Assembly (NCBI GenBank): GCA_014799685.1
Contig: JAAVHN010000035.1
Location: 4,419-58,839, forward strand
Reading direction: 5' to 3'
Length of the DNA stretch: 54,421 nucleotides
Origin: Subdoligranulum sp.
GTDB taxonomy: Bacteria > Bacillota > Clostridia > Oscillospirales > Ruminococcaceae
The notes under the pieces were generated by a model. The model did no database searches. It was given only the letters and a program-made list of their open reading frames with translations, and was not told the origin of the DNA. Shown piece after piece: positions 41,721 through 50,070 of this stretch; position 1 is the first letter of the stretch; every line of letters begins with the position of its first letter. Position numbers and translations under genes: made by a program.

Positions 41721-42665
41721 ATGGGAGACCGGTCGTATCTTGCCTGTGGCAACATTATGTTCGATGAGGTGGAACAGGATAACGGAACGCTGAGTGCGGT
41801 GCAGCCCGGCGGGCCCGCGCTGTTTGCTCTGGCGGGGATCCGTACCTTTACTGCGGAGTGCCGTCTGGTCAGTCAGGTGGGGCGGGATCACGCCGCGGAC
41901 TGTATCCATTGGCTGGAGGAGAATGGCTTGGCAGCCGAATCGCTGCGCGTTGCTTCGCAGTACAGCAATCTGCACCTGATCCACCATCAGCCGGACGGCA
42001 CGTACACCTGGCGTTCCCGCTACGGCATGCAGCAGCTTGGATATTTGAAAACCACGCCGGAGCATATCGATGCCGCCAGCGGCAAAGAGACCCGTGGGAT
42101 TTATCTTGCGCAAAATACCGATCCTGTGTTCTGGGAGGCGCTGTATGCGGTAAAAAAGGAAAAGGGATTCCAGATCATGTGGGAATTGGAGGTTCCCCGG
42201 CCGGAGGATGGTGTTCGGGAGGATAAGCTGCAGCGCGTGCAGCGCGTTCTGCCGTATGTGGATATGTGGTCGCTCAACGCCACAGAGGCCTCTGTTTTAT
42301 TCGATCTGCCCCGCACCGATGAAGCTGGTCTGATCTGCAGGCTGCAGGCGCTGCCGGTGCGCTGGACTTTCTTCCGGGTGGGCGCTAAGGGTGCGTATCT
42401 TCTCACACCGCAGGAATCGTATTTTTGTCCTGCCGTTGCGGCGGAGCATTTCGTCGATTCTCTCGGCTGCGGCAACTGCTCCACAGGTGCCATGTTGTAT
42501 GGCCTGTCCTCCGGCTGCCGGCCGGAGCGTGCGCTGGCTATGGCCAACGCGGCCGCTGCCATGAACACCGAACAATATGGGCCAGTGCCGCAGTTCACTG
42601 CCGCTGTTATGGCACGGGCCTGCGCATTGACTGACCAAGCGGAAAAAACGGTGCAGATTGTATGA
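41721..42665 (+). CDS. PfkB-family carbohydrate kinase-like protein, catalytic Asp replaced
   Basis: 314 residues from ATG 41721 (GGAGG 5 bases before). N-terminal GG motif (PGGPALFALAG) and C-terminal signature region are present, but the usual DTxGAGD reads DSLGCGNCSTG at 246-256, so the catalytic base Asp is Asn252. The sugar-binding half shows GNIMFDEVEQDNG and MWSLNATEASVLF. PfkB proteins phosphorylate ribose-type sugars and nucleosides; this one may be inactive, or belong to a GCGN subfamily with altered chemistry. First gene of the large operon, 33 bp before the SIS gene. Confidence 0.82.
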   Translation: MGDRSYLACGNIMFDEVEQDNGTLSAVQPGGPALFALAGIRTFTAECRLVSQVGRDHAADCIHWLEENGLAAESLRVASQYSNLHLIHHQPDGTYTWRSRYGMQQLGYLKTTPEHIDAASGKETRGIYLAQNTDPVFWEALYAVKKEKGFQIMWELEVPRPEDGVREDKLQRVQRVLPYVDMWSLNATEASVLFDLPRTDEAGLICRLQALPVRWTFFRVGAKGAYLLTPQESYFCPAVAAEHFVDSLGCGNCSTGAMLYGLSSGCRPERALAMANAAAAMNTEQYGPVPQFTAAVMARACALTDQAEKTVQIV

Positions 42666-42698
42666 TCTGTTTTCAACGAAAATAAAGAGGGGGCCGCC

Positions 42699-43682
42699 GT
42701 GTTGATTTATGAGGAAGCACTTTTGCAGAATACCTTCGGTAAGCGTGAAGTGTTTAATGCCCGCCGTCTGTGGCTCACCGGCGATACCGAGGGCCTGGCC
42801 GCGGCGCAGGCCATGAATGCACTGTTTCGGTCCGAATGCGAGATCTTTATGGGCTGTGCCGTGATGCCTGCGCTGCGGATGGCGTATTTTGCCTCGCCGG
42901 GAGATCTGGGCGTAGGGGAGCCGGACAGCCCATGGATCGTGGCTGCAAGCGAGACCGGTGCGGACGTCTGCCTTTGCCGGGCGCTGGAAAAGGCTACGGA
43001 GCTTGGGGCATTCACCGTACTGGTGACCTGTAATCCCCATTCTCCGGCCGCAAAAGCGGTGAAGCGGGTGTTGGCGGTAACGCCGGAAGAAGAGGGCGGA
43101 GCGATTCTTGCCTTGTGCGGCGGCCTGGCGGCCATCGCCTGCCGCATTGCCGATGCAAAGCGCTGCACGGAACCCGGTGCCTTTGGGCGTTGGCAGGCGG
43201 CCTGGACAGAGTACCGCGCGCAGGTGCGGCAGGCGCTGTGCCGGCAGGAAGCCGGTCTGCGGGCGCTGGCCGGATGCTTTGCAAACATTCGCGCACTGGA
43301 AACGATCGGGGACGATGCGTGCGGCGGTGCGGCGCGGTACGCCGCAATAAGGCTCGGCGGCAAAAGGCGTCTGCCTTCCGCCGTGTGCGACAGCGAGGAC
43401 TGGTGCCATATCGGCTTTTTCCTGCGCGACCCGCAAACAGTGGGCGCCCTGTTCATTGTTCCGTCGCACGCGCCCAGTGCGCTGCGTTCTCGCGAGAGCA
43501 TCGCCATGGCGCAGCGGATCGGGCGCACCGTGGGGATCATCACCGACGGGGAGAAAACGGATGGGGACACGGCAGGCCTGCCGCAGGCAAACACGCTGTG
43601 CCTGCCTTCGCCGCCGCAGGCGATGTCGTGGCTGTTTGTCCCCTTTGCGATGAATGCCATCCATATTCTGGAGAACCTTTGA
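42699..43682 (+). CDS. SIS-like protein A (degenerate sugar-phosphate isomerase paralogue)
   Basis: 327 residues from GTG 42699 (AAAGAGGGGG before it). It aligns along its length with the SIS protein at 44639: LTGDTEGLAAAQAM against TGCGDSYFAANAAV, VAASETGADVCLCRALEKA against VGISASGSPARVSEALRRA, and both share SDSEDWCHI/CDSEDWCHI followed by FF-x-R-x-P. The Ser/Gly sugar-phosphate loops are eroded here, so it may be a regulatory or structural partner. The last codons and the TGA lie inside the left end of a miniature element. Confidence 0.75.
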   Translation: MLIYEEALLQNTFGKREVFNARRLWLTGDTEGLAAAQAMNALFRSECEIFMGCAVMPALRMAYFASPGDLGVGEPDSPWIVAASETGADVCLCRALEKATELGAFTVLVTCNPHSPAAKAVKRVLAVTPEEEGGAILALCGGLAAIACRIADAKRCTEPGAFGRWQAAWTEYRAQVRQALCRQEAGLRALAGCFANIRALETIGDDACGGAARYAAIRLGGKRRLPSAVCDSEDWCHIGFFLRDPQTVGALFIVPSHAPSALRSRESIAMAQRIGRTVGIITDGEKTDGDTAGLPQANTLCLPSPPQAMSWLFVPFAMNAIHILENL

Positions 43683-43778
43683 ATCGATTGCCGGGCGCAT
43701 CCCGGCGGCAGCATTCCCGGCTTTCCTGTTGGAGAAAATTGCTCGCCGGCCCGGCTTATCGATTGAATCAAAGCTTCC
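43670..43778. mobile_element. Compact palindromic miniature element, copy without core
   Basis: Right end is the complement of GGAAGCTTTGATTCAATCGA, nearly the same as the copy 1 terminus; left end GGAGAACCTTTGAATCGATT. The inner arms GGCGGCAGCATT and AATTGCTCGCC match, but the AAAATC/GATTTT core hairpin is missing. 109 bp; it covers the end of SIS-A and most of the spacer before the YjbQ gene. Confidence 0.65.
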
Positions 43779-43808
43779 TTGGAACAACGGCTTTTTGCGG
43801 AGGAACCA

Positions 43809-44618
43809 ATGATGTTTTTACAGCTGCAATATGAAACGACACAGCCCTGCACCGATCTTACTGCGGATCTTCGGCGCTGGCTGACGCAGACAGGCGCCCG
43901 TGAGGGGATTGTGGCCATCTGCCTGCCACACACTACGGCAGGCCTTGGCATCACCTCGTTCTGGGATCCGCGGGGCATTCAGGACCTGTTCCATGAATGG
44001 GAACGCGATATTCCGGCGCGCCTTGGTTATCATCAGGAATGCGCCCCGCAGACGGCGGCCGCGCGCACAAAGTCTGTGCTGAGCGGACCCGCCCTGACAC
44101 TGATGGTGCATAACGGCCGGCCGATGCTGGGCTCCTCGCAGGGTGTGTGCCTGCTGGAGTATGACGGCCCCCGCACCCGCACCGTTTGGCTGCAGTTTGT
44201 GGCCTGTGGGATGGAGCTGTTCCGGTATACGCTGACGACCATGCATCTGGGCGCGCACGATGTATCGGCACAGGTGCGGCAGGCCGTACAGCAAAGCGGC
44301 GTGCAAAACGGCTTTTGCCATGTTGCGGTGCCGCATTCCACCGCCGGGCTGGCGGTATGCCGACCGCAGGATCAGGCTATGGTCAACGCTGAATTGGAGC
44401 GTTTGGTTCCCACCCGTGCAGATTTTTTGCACACAGAGACCCCATGGGATGCGGCAGGCCATGTGAAGACAGTGTTCGCGGGCAGCCAGCAGACCTTTGC
44501 GGTGGAAAACGGTTCGGTTCGGTTCGGAACAGACTTAGCACCGTCCTTTCTGGAATTCGACGGCCCGCGCAAGCGCCGGCTCTGGGTCGGTGTTTTCGCA
44601 AAAGAACAGATCCTATAA
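43809..44618 (+). CDS. Tandem YjbQ (UPF0047) fusion protein
   Basis: 269 residues, twice the length of a YjbQ protein. Domain 1 (about 1-131) has VAICLPHTTAGL with H41, and MLGSSQGVCLLEYDGP, but the second conserved His is R86 (AARTKS). Domain 2 (about 132-269) has HVAVPHSTAGL with H176 and AGHVKTVF with H218, but its LGTWQG loop has become FGTDLA. So each half has lost a different part of the active site. YjbQ of E. coli shows weak thiamine-phosphate synthase activity; its true role is unsettled. GGAGG lies five bases before ATG 43809. Confidence 0.82.
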   Translation: MMFLQLQYETTQPCTDLTADLRRWLTQTGAREGIVAICLPHTTAGLGITSFWDPRGIQDLFHEWERDIPARLGYHQECAPQTAAARTKSVLSGPALTLMVHNGRPMLGSSQGVCLLEYDGPRTRTVWLQFVACGMELFRYTLTTMHLGAHDVSAQVRQAVQQSGVQNGFCHVAVPHSTAGLAVCRPQDQAMVNAELERLVPTRADFLHTETPWDAAGHVKTVFAGSQQTFAVENGSVRFGTDLAPSFLEFDGPRKRRLWVGVFAKEQIL

Positions 44619-44638
44619 CGGAAAAATGAGGTGAAATA

Positions 44639-45784
44639 ATGGACAGAGACAGATACGATAATCCGCTGCGGCAGCAGTGCCTGAGCATTCCGGCGCTGTG
44701 CGCAGAGCAGGCCGACGGCGTCAGCCGGGGCTTTGCCGCATCCGGTTTGGAGGAGATTCTTCCGCACACCACACGCGTTATTTTAACCGGCTGCGGCGAC
44801 AGTTATTTTGCGGCCAACGCGGCGGTGCCCGCCTTCCAAAAATACGCAGGGGCATTCGGCCTCAGCTTCGAGGCCCGGCGCTGTATTGATGTGGCGCGGT
44901 TTCTTACTTATCCGGAGCGTGGGGCGGAAAATATCCTGGTGGTGGGCATCAGTGCCTCCGGCAGCCCGGCCCGCGTAAGCGAGGCGCTGCGCCGCGCGGC
45001 GCATTACGGCTGCCGCACCTTAGCGCTTACCAACAACGGCGATTCTCCGGCAGGACAGGCTGCGCAGTACCGTCTTGTGGTGCACACGCCCGCTTTTCCC
45101 AACGCGTCGCCGGGGCTGCGCAATTACTATGCTTCGCTGTTCGGGCTGTACATATTGGCCGCAAAGCTGGGCGAGTGCCGCGGTACCGTGAGCCCGGACG
45201 GCATTCGGGAGCTGACACAGGCCATTGCCTCGACGGCGCAGGCCTACGAGGCTGTCTTGCCCACGCTGGAGGAACAGGCTTTTATGGTTGCCCAGGCATG
45301 GAAGAATATCCATACGGTGGAGGCCGTGGGCGATGCGGCTGCCTATCCCACAGCGGCGTTTGTGGCGGCAAAATTTGTCGAGGTGTCGGGGCTGATGAGC
45401 AGCGTCAGCGACAGCGAGGACTGGTGCCATATCAATTTTTTCAATCGGGAACCGGAGCGCATCGGCACCGTTGTGCAGGCACGCCGGGAGGCGCCGCACC
45501 TGAGCCGGATCGAAGAAACCCTGCGCCAGGCATCGGCAGTGGGCCGGCCGTTGCTGCTCATCTCGAACGGAGCTGACTGCGCCGTACCGCGCGGCGCGCA
45601 GCACATTGTGCTGCCGGCCGCGCCGCAGGGCTTTGCCTTTGTGGAATCGATGTACGATTTTCTGCCCGGTGCACTGCTGGCGGCGTATGATTCCGCGCTG
45701 CGCGGCGAGCCTTATTTCCGGGGTGGGCGTTGGAGTGAGCCGGGGGTCAATACCATCCAGACCAGCCGGATCGAAATCGTGTAG
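44639..45784 (+). CDS. SIS domain protein B (AgaS/GlmS-isomerase-like)
   Basis: 381 residues with two SIS folds. The first has TGCGDSYFAANAAV and VVGISASGSPARVSEALRRA (SxSG sugar-phosphate loop intact); the second has VEAVGDAAAYPTAAFVAAKFVEVSG and the conserved SDSEDWCHINFFNREP. This is the layout of GlmS isomerase and AgaS-type deaminase/isomerases acting on phosphosugars, commonly amino sugars. It follows the YjbQ fusion by 20 bp with ATGAGGTGAAATA as ribosome site. It is probably the active member of the SIS pair. Confidence 0.88.
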   Translation: MDRDRYDNPLRQQCLSIPALCAEQADGVSRGFAASGLEEILPHTTRVILTGCGDSYFAANAAVPAFQKYAGAFGLSFEARRCIDVARFLTYPERGAENILVVGISASGSPARVSEALRRAAHYGCRTLALTNNGDSPAGQAAQYRLVVHTPAFPNASPGLRNYYASLFGLYILAAKLGECRGTVSPDGIRELTQAIASTAQAYEAVLPTLEEQAFMVAQAWKNIHTVEAVGDAAAYPTAAFVAAKFVEVSGLMSSVSDSEDWCHINFFNREPERIGTVVQARREAPHLSRIEETLRQASAVGRPLLLISNGADCAVPRGAQHIVLPAAPQGFAFVESMYDFLPGALLAAYDSALRGEPYFRGGRWSEPGVNTIQTSRIEIV

Positions 45785-45795
45785 GGGAACGGGCT

Positions 45796-46149
45796 ATGGT
45801 ATATGAGCTGACGATCCAAAGCGTGGCGCCGGGTCTCTGCGACCTGACGCCCCGGCTGGCCGAAGCCATTGCCGGATGTGGTATGCAGGACGGGATCTGT
45901 CTGGTGCGCGCAGACCGGAGCGGAGTAGGTGTTTTTCAGGTCCCGTGTGCGGCTGAGGCCGGACAGGATATTCAGGACGACTTTGCCCGCCTGTTTCCCA
46001 ATGCGGCATCTGCCGCGGCGCTTGGCAGCCAGATGCTGGTGCTGACAGTCGGGGAAGGCAGGCTCCGGCTGCCCGCGGCGGCCGCGGTTTTTGCCGCTGT
46101 TCGCGATCCGCAGGACGCAATACAGATCCAGGTGATCTGTTTGTCGTAA
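45796..46149 (+). CDS. Degenerate YjbQ-like single-domain protein
   Basis: 117 residues, slightly short for YjbQ. The C-terminal pattern SQMLVLTVGEGRLRLPAAAAVFAAVRDP mirrors the YjbQ segment SLTxPVxxGRLxLGTWQGxFxxEFDGP, and the strand-helix order is kept. HTTAG, the downstream acidic residues and the second His are gone, so it should be inactive alone. It starts 11 bp after SIS-B (GGGGAACGGGCT upstream). Assignment by pattern, moderate. Confidence 0.6.
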   Translation: MVYELTIQSVAPGLCDLTPRLAEAIAGCGMQDGICLVRADRSGVGVFQVPCAAEAGQDIQDDFARLFPNAASAAALGSQMLVLTVGEGRLRLPAAAAVFAAVRDPQDAIQIQVICLS

Positions 46150-46210
46150 AATACAGTGCATGTTCCGCGCGCTGTGTAGAAAAATACAGATGAGAAAGGA
46201 AGTAGAATTC

Positions 46211-47359
46211 ATGAAAAAACTGATCAGTTTGTTGTTGGTGCTCGCATTGGCGGCGGCATTGGCCGCCTGCAACAACAGCGCAAGCAGTACGCCGGGCGCT
46301 GCAAGCACATCGGCCGGCAGCAGCACCGCAGACGCCGCCGGCCAGCCGTCTGACGGCGACGGAAAGACCCATGTCGTTTATGTGGGCGGTAAGCTGGGCG
46401 ATGCCGGCATTGCGGATGCCACCTATGAGGGCTTTACCCGGGCTCTGGAGGAGCTGCCGATCTACGGCGAATTCATCGAGCTGCCCACCGATGTGGCCAG
46501 CTACCGCACCACAATGCTGGAGGCCTGCGAGACCGATGCATCCCTGATCTTTACCTCCGCAGGAAGCGGCATGATCGATGTTGTCATTGAGCTGGCACCT
46601 CAGTATCCGGATAAGAAGTTCATGGTGCTGGATACCCCCATTGATCAGGAAGGCATTTCCGATATGAATAACTTTTACGGTATCCTCTGCGCGCAGAACG
46701 AGGTTTCGTTTCTCACGGGGTATCTTGCGCAGCGCATGAGCAAAACTGATAAGGTCGGCGTTGTGGTCGGCGTGGAATATCCCGTTTTGTGTGACTTCGT
46801 CACCGGCTACATCAGCGGCGCGCAGGCCGCCAATCCCAATGTGCAGATCGCGGTTTCGGCCTCCGGCGACTGGGTGGACCAGGGTGCGGCTAAGGAGACC
46901 GCGCTGGCCCAGATCCGTCAGGGCTGCGATGTGATCTACTGTGTGGGCGCGGCATCCTCTTTCGGCAGCCTGGAAGCCTGCAAGGAAGAGGGCGTATGGG
47001 GCATCGGCTGTGATACCGACCTTGCCGCTCAGTTCATCGGCATCGACGACGAACAGGCCGACTGCATCATCACCTCTGCCTATAAGGACTGGGGACAGGT
47101 CTCCTACGACTGGATCAAGACCTGCCTTGAGGATATCAACGCGGTGCCGTGGGGCACAGTTCATTTGACAGGCATCGCCGACGGTGGCTGCAAGATCATC
47201 CAGAACGAGATCTACGACAAGCAGGTTCCCGAGGAGATCAAGGACGAGATGGAACAGCTCATCGCCGACATTTCCTCCGGCAAGGTGCAGTGCCCCACCT
47301 ACTTCGATATGACCGAAGAGGAATATGTGGCGCTCAAGGAATCCGTCATGGTGAAATAA
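46211..47359 (+). CDS. BMP-family substrate-binding lipoprotein
   Basis: 382 residues. Signal peptide MKKLISLLLVLALAAALAAC with the lipidated Cys20, a Ser/Thr/Ala linker, then a BMP (PnrA/Med) fold: GGKLGDAGIADATYEGFTRA, SLIFTSAGSGMIDVVIELAP, QNEVSFLTGYLAQRMS, DVIYCVGAASSFGSLEACKE, GIGCDTDLAAQF. BMP proteins bind purine or pyrimidine nucleosides and related compounds. AAAGGAAGTAGAATTC precedes the ATG. It is followed by an intercistronic hairpin and the three remaining importer genes. Confidence 0.92.
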   Translation: MKKLISLLLVLALAAALAACNNSASSTPGAASTSAGSSTADAAGQPSDGDGKTHVVYVGGKLGDAGIADATYEGFTRALEELPIYGEFIELPTDVASYRTTMLEACETDASLIFTSAGSGMIDVVIELAPQYPDKKFMVLDTPIDQEGISDMNNFYGILCAQNEVSFLTGYLAQRMSKTDKVGVVVGVEYPVLCDFVTGYISGAQAANPNVQIAVSASGDWVDQGAAKETALAQIRQGCDVIYCVGAASSFGSLEACKEEGVWGIGCDTDLAAQFIGIDDEQADCIITSAYKDWGQVSYDWIKTCLEDINAVPWGTVHLTGIADGGCKIIQNEIYDKQVPEEIKDEMEQLIADISSGKVQCPTYFDMTEEEYVALKESVMVK

Positions 47360-47375
47360 CATCCCCGACCGATCA

Positions 47376-47410
47376 CGGGGCACAGGGGGCGTTCGATTCC
47401 CTGTGCCCCG
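47376..47410 (+). other. Intercistronic hairpin after the BMP gene
   Basis: CGGGGCACAGGG pairs perfectly with CCCTGTGCCCCG around 11 bases. No T-run follows, so it more likely protects the 3' end of the binding-protein mRNA than ends transcription. Confidence 0.7.
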
Positions 47411-47437
47411 CAATTCTTGAAAGAGAGGTGAGACGGT

Positions 47438-48994
47438 ATGGCAGACCCGATCCTGGCGATGCAGAATATCACCAAGATTTATCCCAACGGTTTTGTCGCC
47501 AATCGGAACATAAGCTTTTCATGCCGGAAGGGGAGCATCCACGCGCTGTTGGGCGAAAACGGTGCGGGCAAGACCACGCTGATGAAGATCCTGTTTGGGT
47601 TGTTGACTCCGGAGGAAGGCCATATTTTTCTCAATGGAAAGCCCATTGTTTTCAAAGATCCGTTGGACGCGATCAGTCACGGCGTAGGTATGGTGCATCA
47701 GCATTTCATGCTCGTGGACGAATTGAGCATCGCTGAAAATATCGTATTGGGCAAGGAGCCCCTGAAGCATGGCCTGTTTGATATGAACCAAGCCATCGCT
47801 ATCACGGCGGAGCTGGCCGGAAAATATAATTTTGAGATCAACCCGAAGGCCCTGGTGGGTGATTGCACCGTGGGCGTCAAGCAAAAGATCGAGATATTAA
47901 AAGCGCTGCTGCGCGGCGCCGAAATATTGATTTTGGACGAACCCACTGCGGTACTGACACCGCAGGAGACGAAGGAGCTGTTTGTCGAGCTGAAAAAGCT
48001 GCGCGACATGGGCCATACCATCGTTTTCATCTCCCATAAGCTGAACGAGGTAAAAGAGCTGTGTGACGAGTTTACGGTGCTGCGCGCCGGACGCACGGTG
48101 GCGGTGGGCAATGTCGGCGACTATACCGAACAGCAGATCTCCAATATGATGGTGGGCCGCGATGTCGAACTGACGATCAAAAAGGACAGGCCCGACGCCC
48201 GGAAACAGCCGGTCGTCACAGTACGTGGCCTCAGCTGTACCAGCCATACCGGCAAAAAGCTGCTGAACGAGGTCTCCTTTACGCTGTACCGCTCCCGCGT
48301 CCTGGGGGTTGCCGGTGTAGAGGGCAACGGCCAGACGCAGCTGGGCGAGCTGATGACCGGCCTGCGCGAGATCATCCACGGCGATGTGCAGGTGGACGGC
48401 GTGAGCCTGAAGGGCAAAAATGTCCGCGCCATCCGCGCGCTGGGCGTGAGCAACATCTCCGAGGACCGCATGACCTACGGCTGTGCGCCGATGCTCACCG
48501 TGGAGGAAAACATTATTGCCGACCGCTATTTTACCGGCGCATACAGCAAAGGGATTCGGCTGGACCGCGCCGCCATCCGCAGGGATGTGGACCGGCTGAT
48601 CCGCGAGTTCAAGGTTGACTGTCCCGCCCGCGATGCCCTGGCCGGTATGCTTTCAGGCGGCAATATTCAAAAGGCGATCGTAGCCCGGGAATTCACCAGC
48701 AACGCCAAGGTGATCGTGGCCAATCAGCCTACGCGCGGCATCGATGTGGGCTCTACGGAGTTTATCCGCAACCAGTTGGTGAAGCTGGCCCGCGAAAAGG
48801 AAGTGGCGGTGCTGCTGATCTCCGCGGATCTGACGGAGGTGCTGGAGGTCAGCGACAGCATTATCGTGATGTCGGGTGGCGAAATCACCGCCTATTTTGA
48901 GAACGCGGGCGCCGTGGACGAAATGGAGCTTGGCAACTATATGCTGGGCGTCAAACGCATGAGTAAGGAAGAGATCGGGAGGGCAGTGAAATGA
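47438..48994 (+). CDS. Nucleoside-type ABC transporter ATP-binding protein (two domains)
   Basis: 518 residues. Domain 1 has Walker A GENGAGKTT, the relaxed signature VGVKQKIEIL and Walker B ILILDEPTAVL; domain 2 has GVEGNGQTQL in place of Walker A and signature LSGGNIQKAIVA, as in other RbsA/NupO-type proteins, where one site is degenerate. It powers uptake with the two downstream permeases, to which it is coupled by an ATGA overlap at 48991. AAGAGAGGTGAGACGGT precedes the ATG. Confidence 0.95.
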   Translation: MADPILAMQNITKIYPNGFVANRNISFSCRKGSIHALLGENGAGKTTLMKILFGLLTPEEGHIFLNGKPIVFKDPLDAISHGVGMVHQHFMLVDELSIAENIVLGKEPLKHGLFDMNQAIAITAELAGKYNFEINPKALVGDCTVGVKQKIEILKALLRGAEILILDEPTAVLTPQETKELFVELKKLRDMGHTIVFISHKLNEVKELCDEFTVLRAGRTVAVGNVGDYTEQQISNMMVGRDVELTIKKDRPDARKQPVVTVRGLSCTSHTGKKLLNEVSFTLYRSRVLGVAGVEGNGQTQLGELMTGLREIIHGDVQVDGVSLKGKNVRAIRALGVSNISEDRMTYGCAPMLTVEENIIADRYFTGAYSKGIRLDRAAIRRDVDRLIREFKVDCPARDALAGMLSGGNIQKAIVAREFTSNAKVIVANQPTRGIDVGSTEFIRNQLVKLAREKEVAVLLISADLTEVLEVSDSIIVMSGGEITAYFENAGAVDEMELGNYMLGVKRMSKEEIGRAVK

Positions 48995-50070
48995 AAGCAA
49001 GAAAGCTCTTTATCCGATATTTTGATCTGATACGGACCGTCGCCGCCATTTTGATCGGGTTCGCGCTTACATTGGTGCTGCTGGCCTTCATCAGCAAGGA
49101 TCCTGTCAAGGCGGTGCAGGCCTTTATGTTGGGGCCGTTTTCCAACATGCGCCGTTTTTTCAATATTATCGAGCTGATGATCCCGCTTACATTTACCTCG
49201 TTGGGCATGTGTATGATGCTGCAGGTGGGCGAGTTCAACCTGATCGGTGAGGGCATCTTCGGACTGGTGGGTGCGTTTACGGCCTATTTTGCCTGCCGGC
49301 TGTTCCCGGCAGATTTCCCAAGCGGGCTGTTCCCACTGGTGCTGATTGTGCTGGGTGCGGTGATGGGTGCGTTGTTTGCCGCCATCCCGGCGCTGCTGCG
49401 CATCAAATGGGATGCAAATATTGTCGTCGTCACGCTGATGCTCAACTACGTGCTGGTCTATTTTGCCACGCACATGCTGCGCAACTGGATGCGGGATACC
49501 AAGGTGACCTATCTTGGTTCGTACAAGTTTGCCGATAATTCCAAGCTGCCGCAGCTGATCTCCGGTACGCAGCTGCACGCCGGTGTATTCATCGCGGCGG
49601 CGGCAGTTGTGTTCGTCTGGTGGTTTCTGTACCGCACCACCAAGGGCTTCGAGATCCGCCTCACGGGCAGCAACCGGTCCTTTGCCCGCTATGTCGGTGT
49701 CAACGTGGTTGGCGCCATGCTCATTGCCCAGATGGTGGGCGGCGCGCTGGCCGGTGTCGGCGGCGCGGTCGAGATTTTGGGCCGCTACGACCGCTTTTTG
49801 TGGATGGAGCAGACAGGATACGGCTTTGACGGCATGATGATCGCCGTGATCGCCAAAAACAACCCGGCCATGGTACCCTTGGCGGCGTTCTTTATGGCCT
49901 ATCTGCGCACCGGCGCCAATATCGCCAGCGCCACCAGTGATGTGCCGATGGAATTTATCAATGTGATCCAATCCATCATTATCATTCTTGTGGCAGCCAC
50001 GCTCTTTATGGACAGCTTCCGTAAGCGCGCCGTTGTAAAAGCATCCACGGCCGGGATGGAGGTGAAATGA
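48991..50070 (+). CDS. Nucleoside-type ABC permease 1
   Basis: 359 residues with about ten membrane helices. Family landmarks: LMIPLTFTSLGMCMMLQVGEFNLIGEGIFGLVG near 60-95, IKWDANIVVVTLMLNYVLVY, and RLTGSNRSFARYVGVNV (cytoplasmic loop shared by BPD_transp_2 permeases). Overlaps both neighbours by four bases (ATGA), so the three are co-translated. Confidence 0.93.
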   Translation: MKARKLFIRYFDLIRTVAAILIGFALTLVLLAFISKDPVKAVQAFMLGPFSNMRRFFNIIELMIPLTFTSLGMCMMLQVGEFNLIGEGIFGLVGAFTAYFACRLFPADFPSGLFPLVLIVLGAVMGALFAAIPALLRIKWDANIVVVTLMLNYVLVYFATHMLRNWMRDTKVTYLGSYKFADNSKLPQLISGTQLHAGVFIAAAAVVFVWWFLYRTTKGFEIRLTGSNRSFARYVGVNVVGAMLIAQMVGGALAGVGGAVEILGRYDRFLWMEQTGYGFDGMMIAVIAKNNPAMVPLAAFFMAYLRTGANIASATSDVPMEFINVIQSIIIILVAATLFMDSFRKRAVVKASTAGMEVK

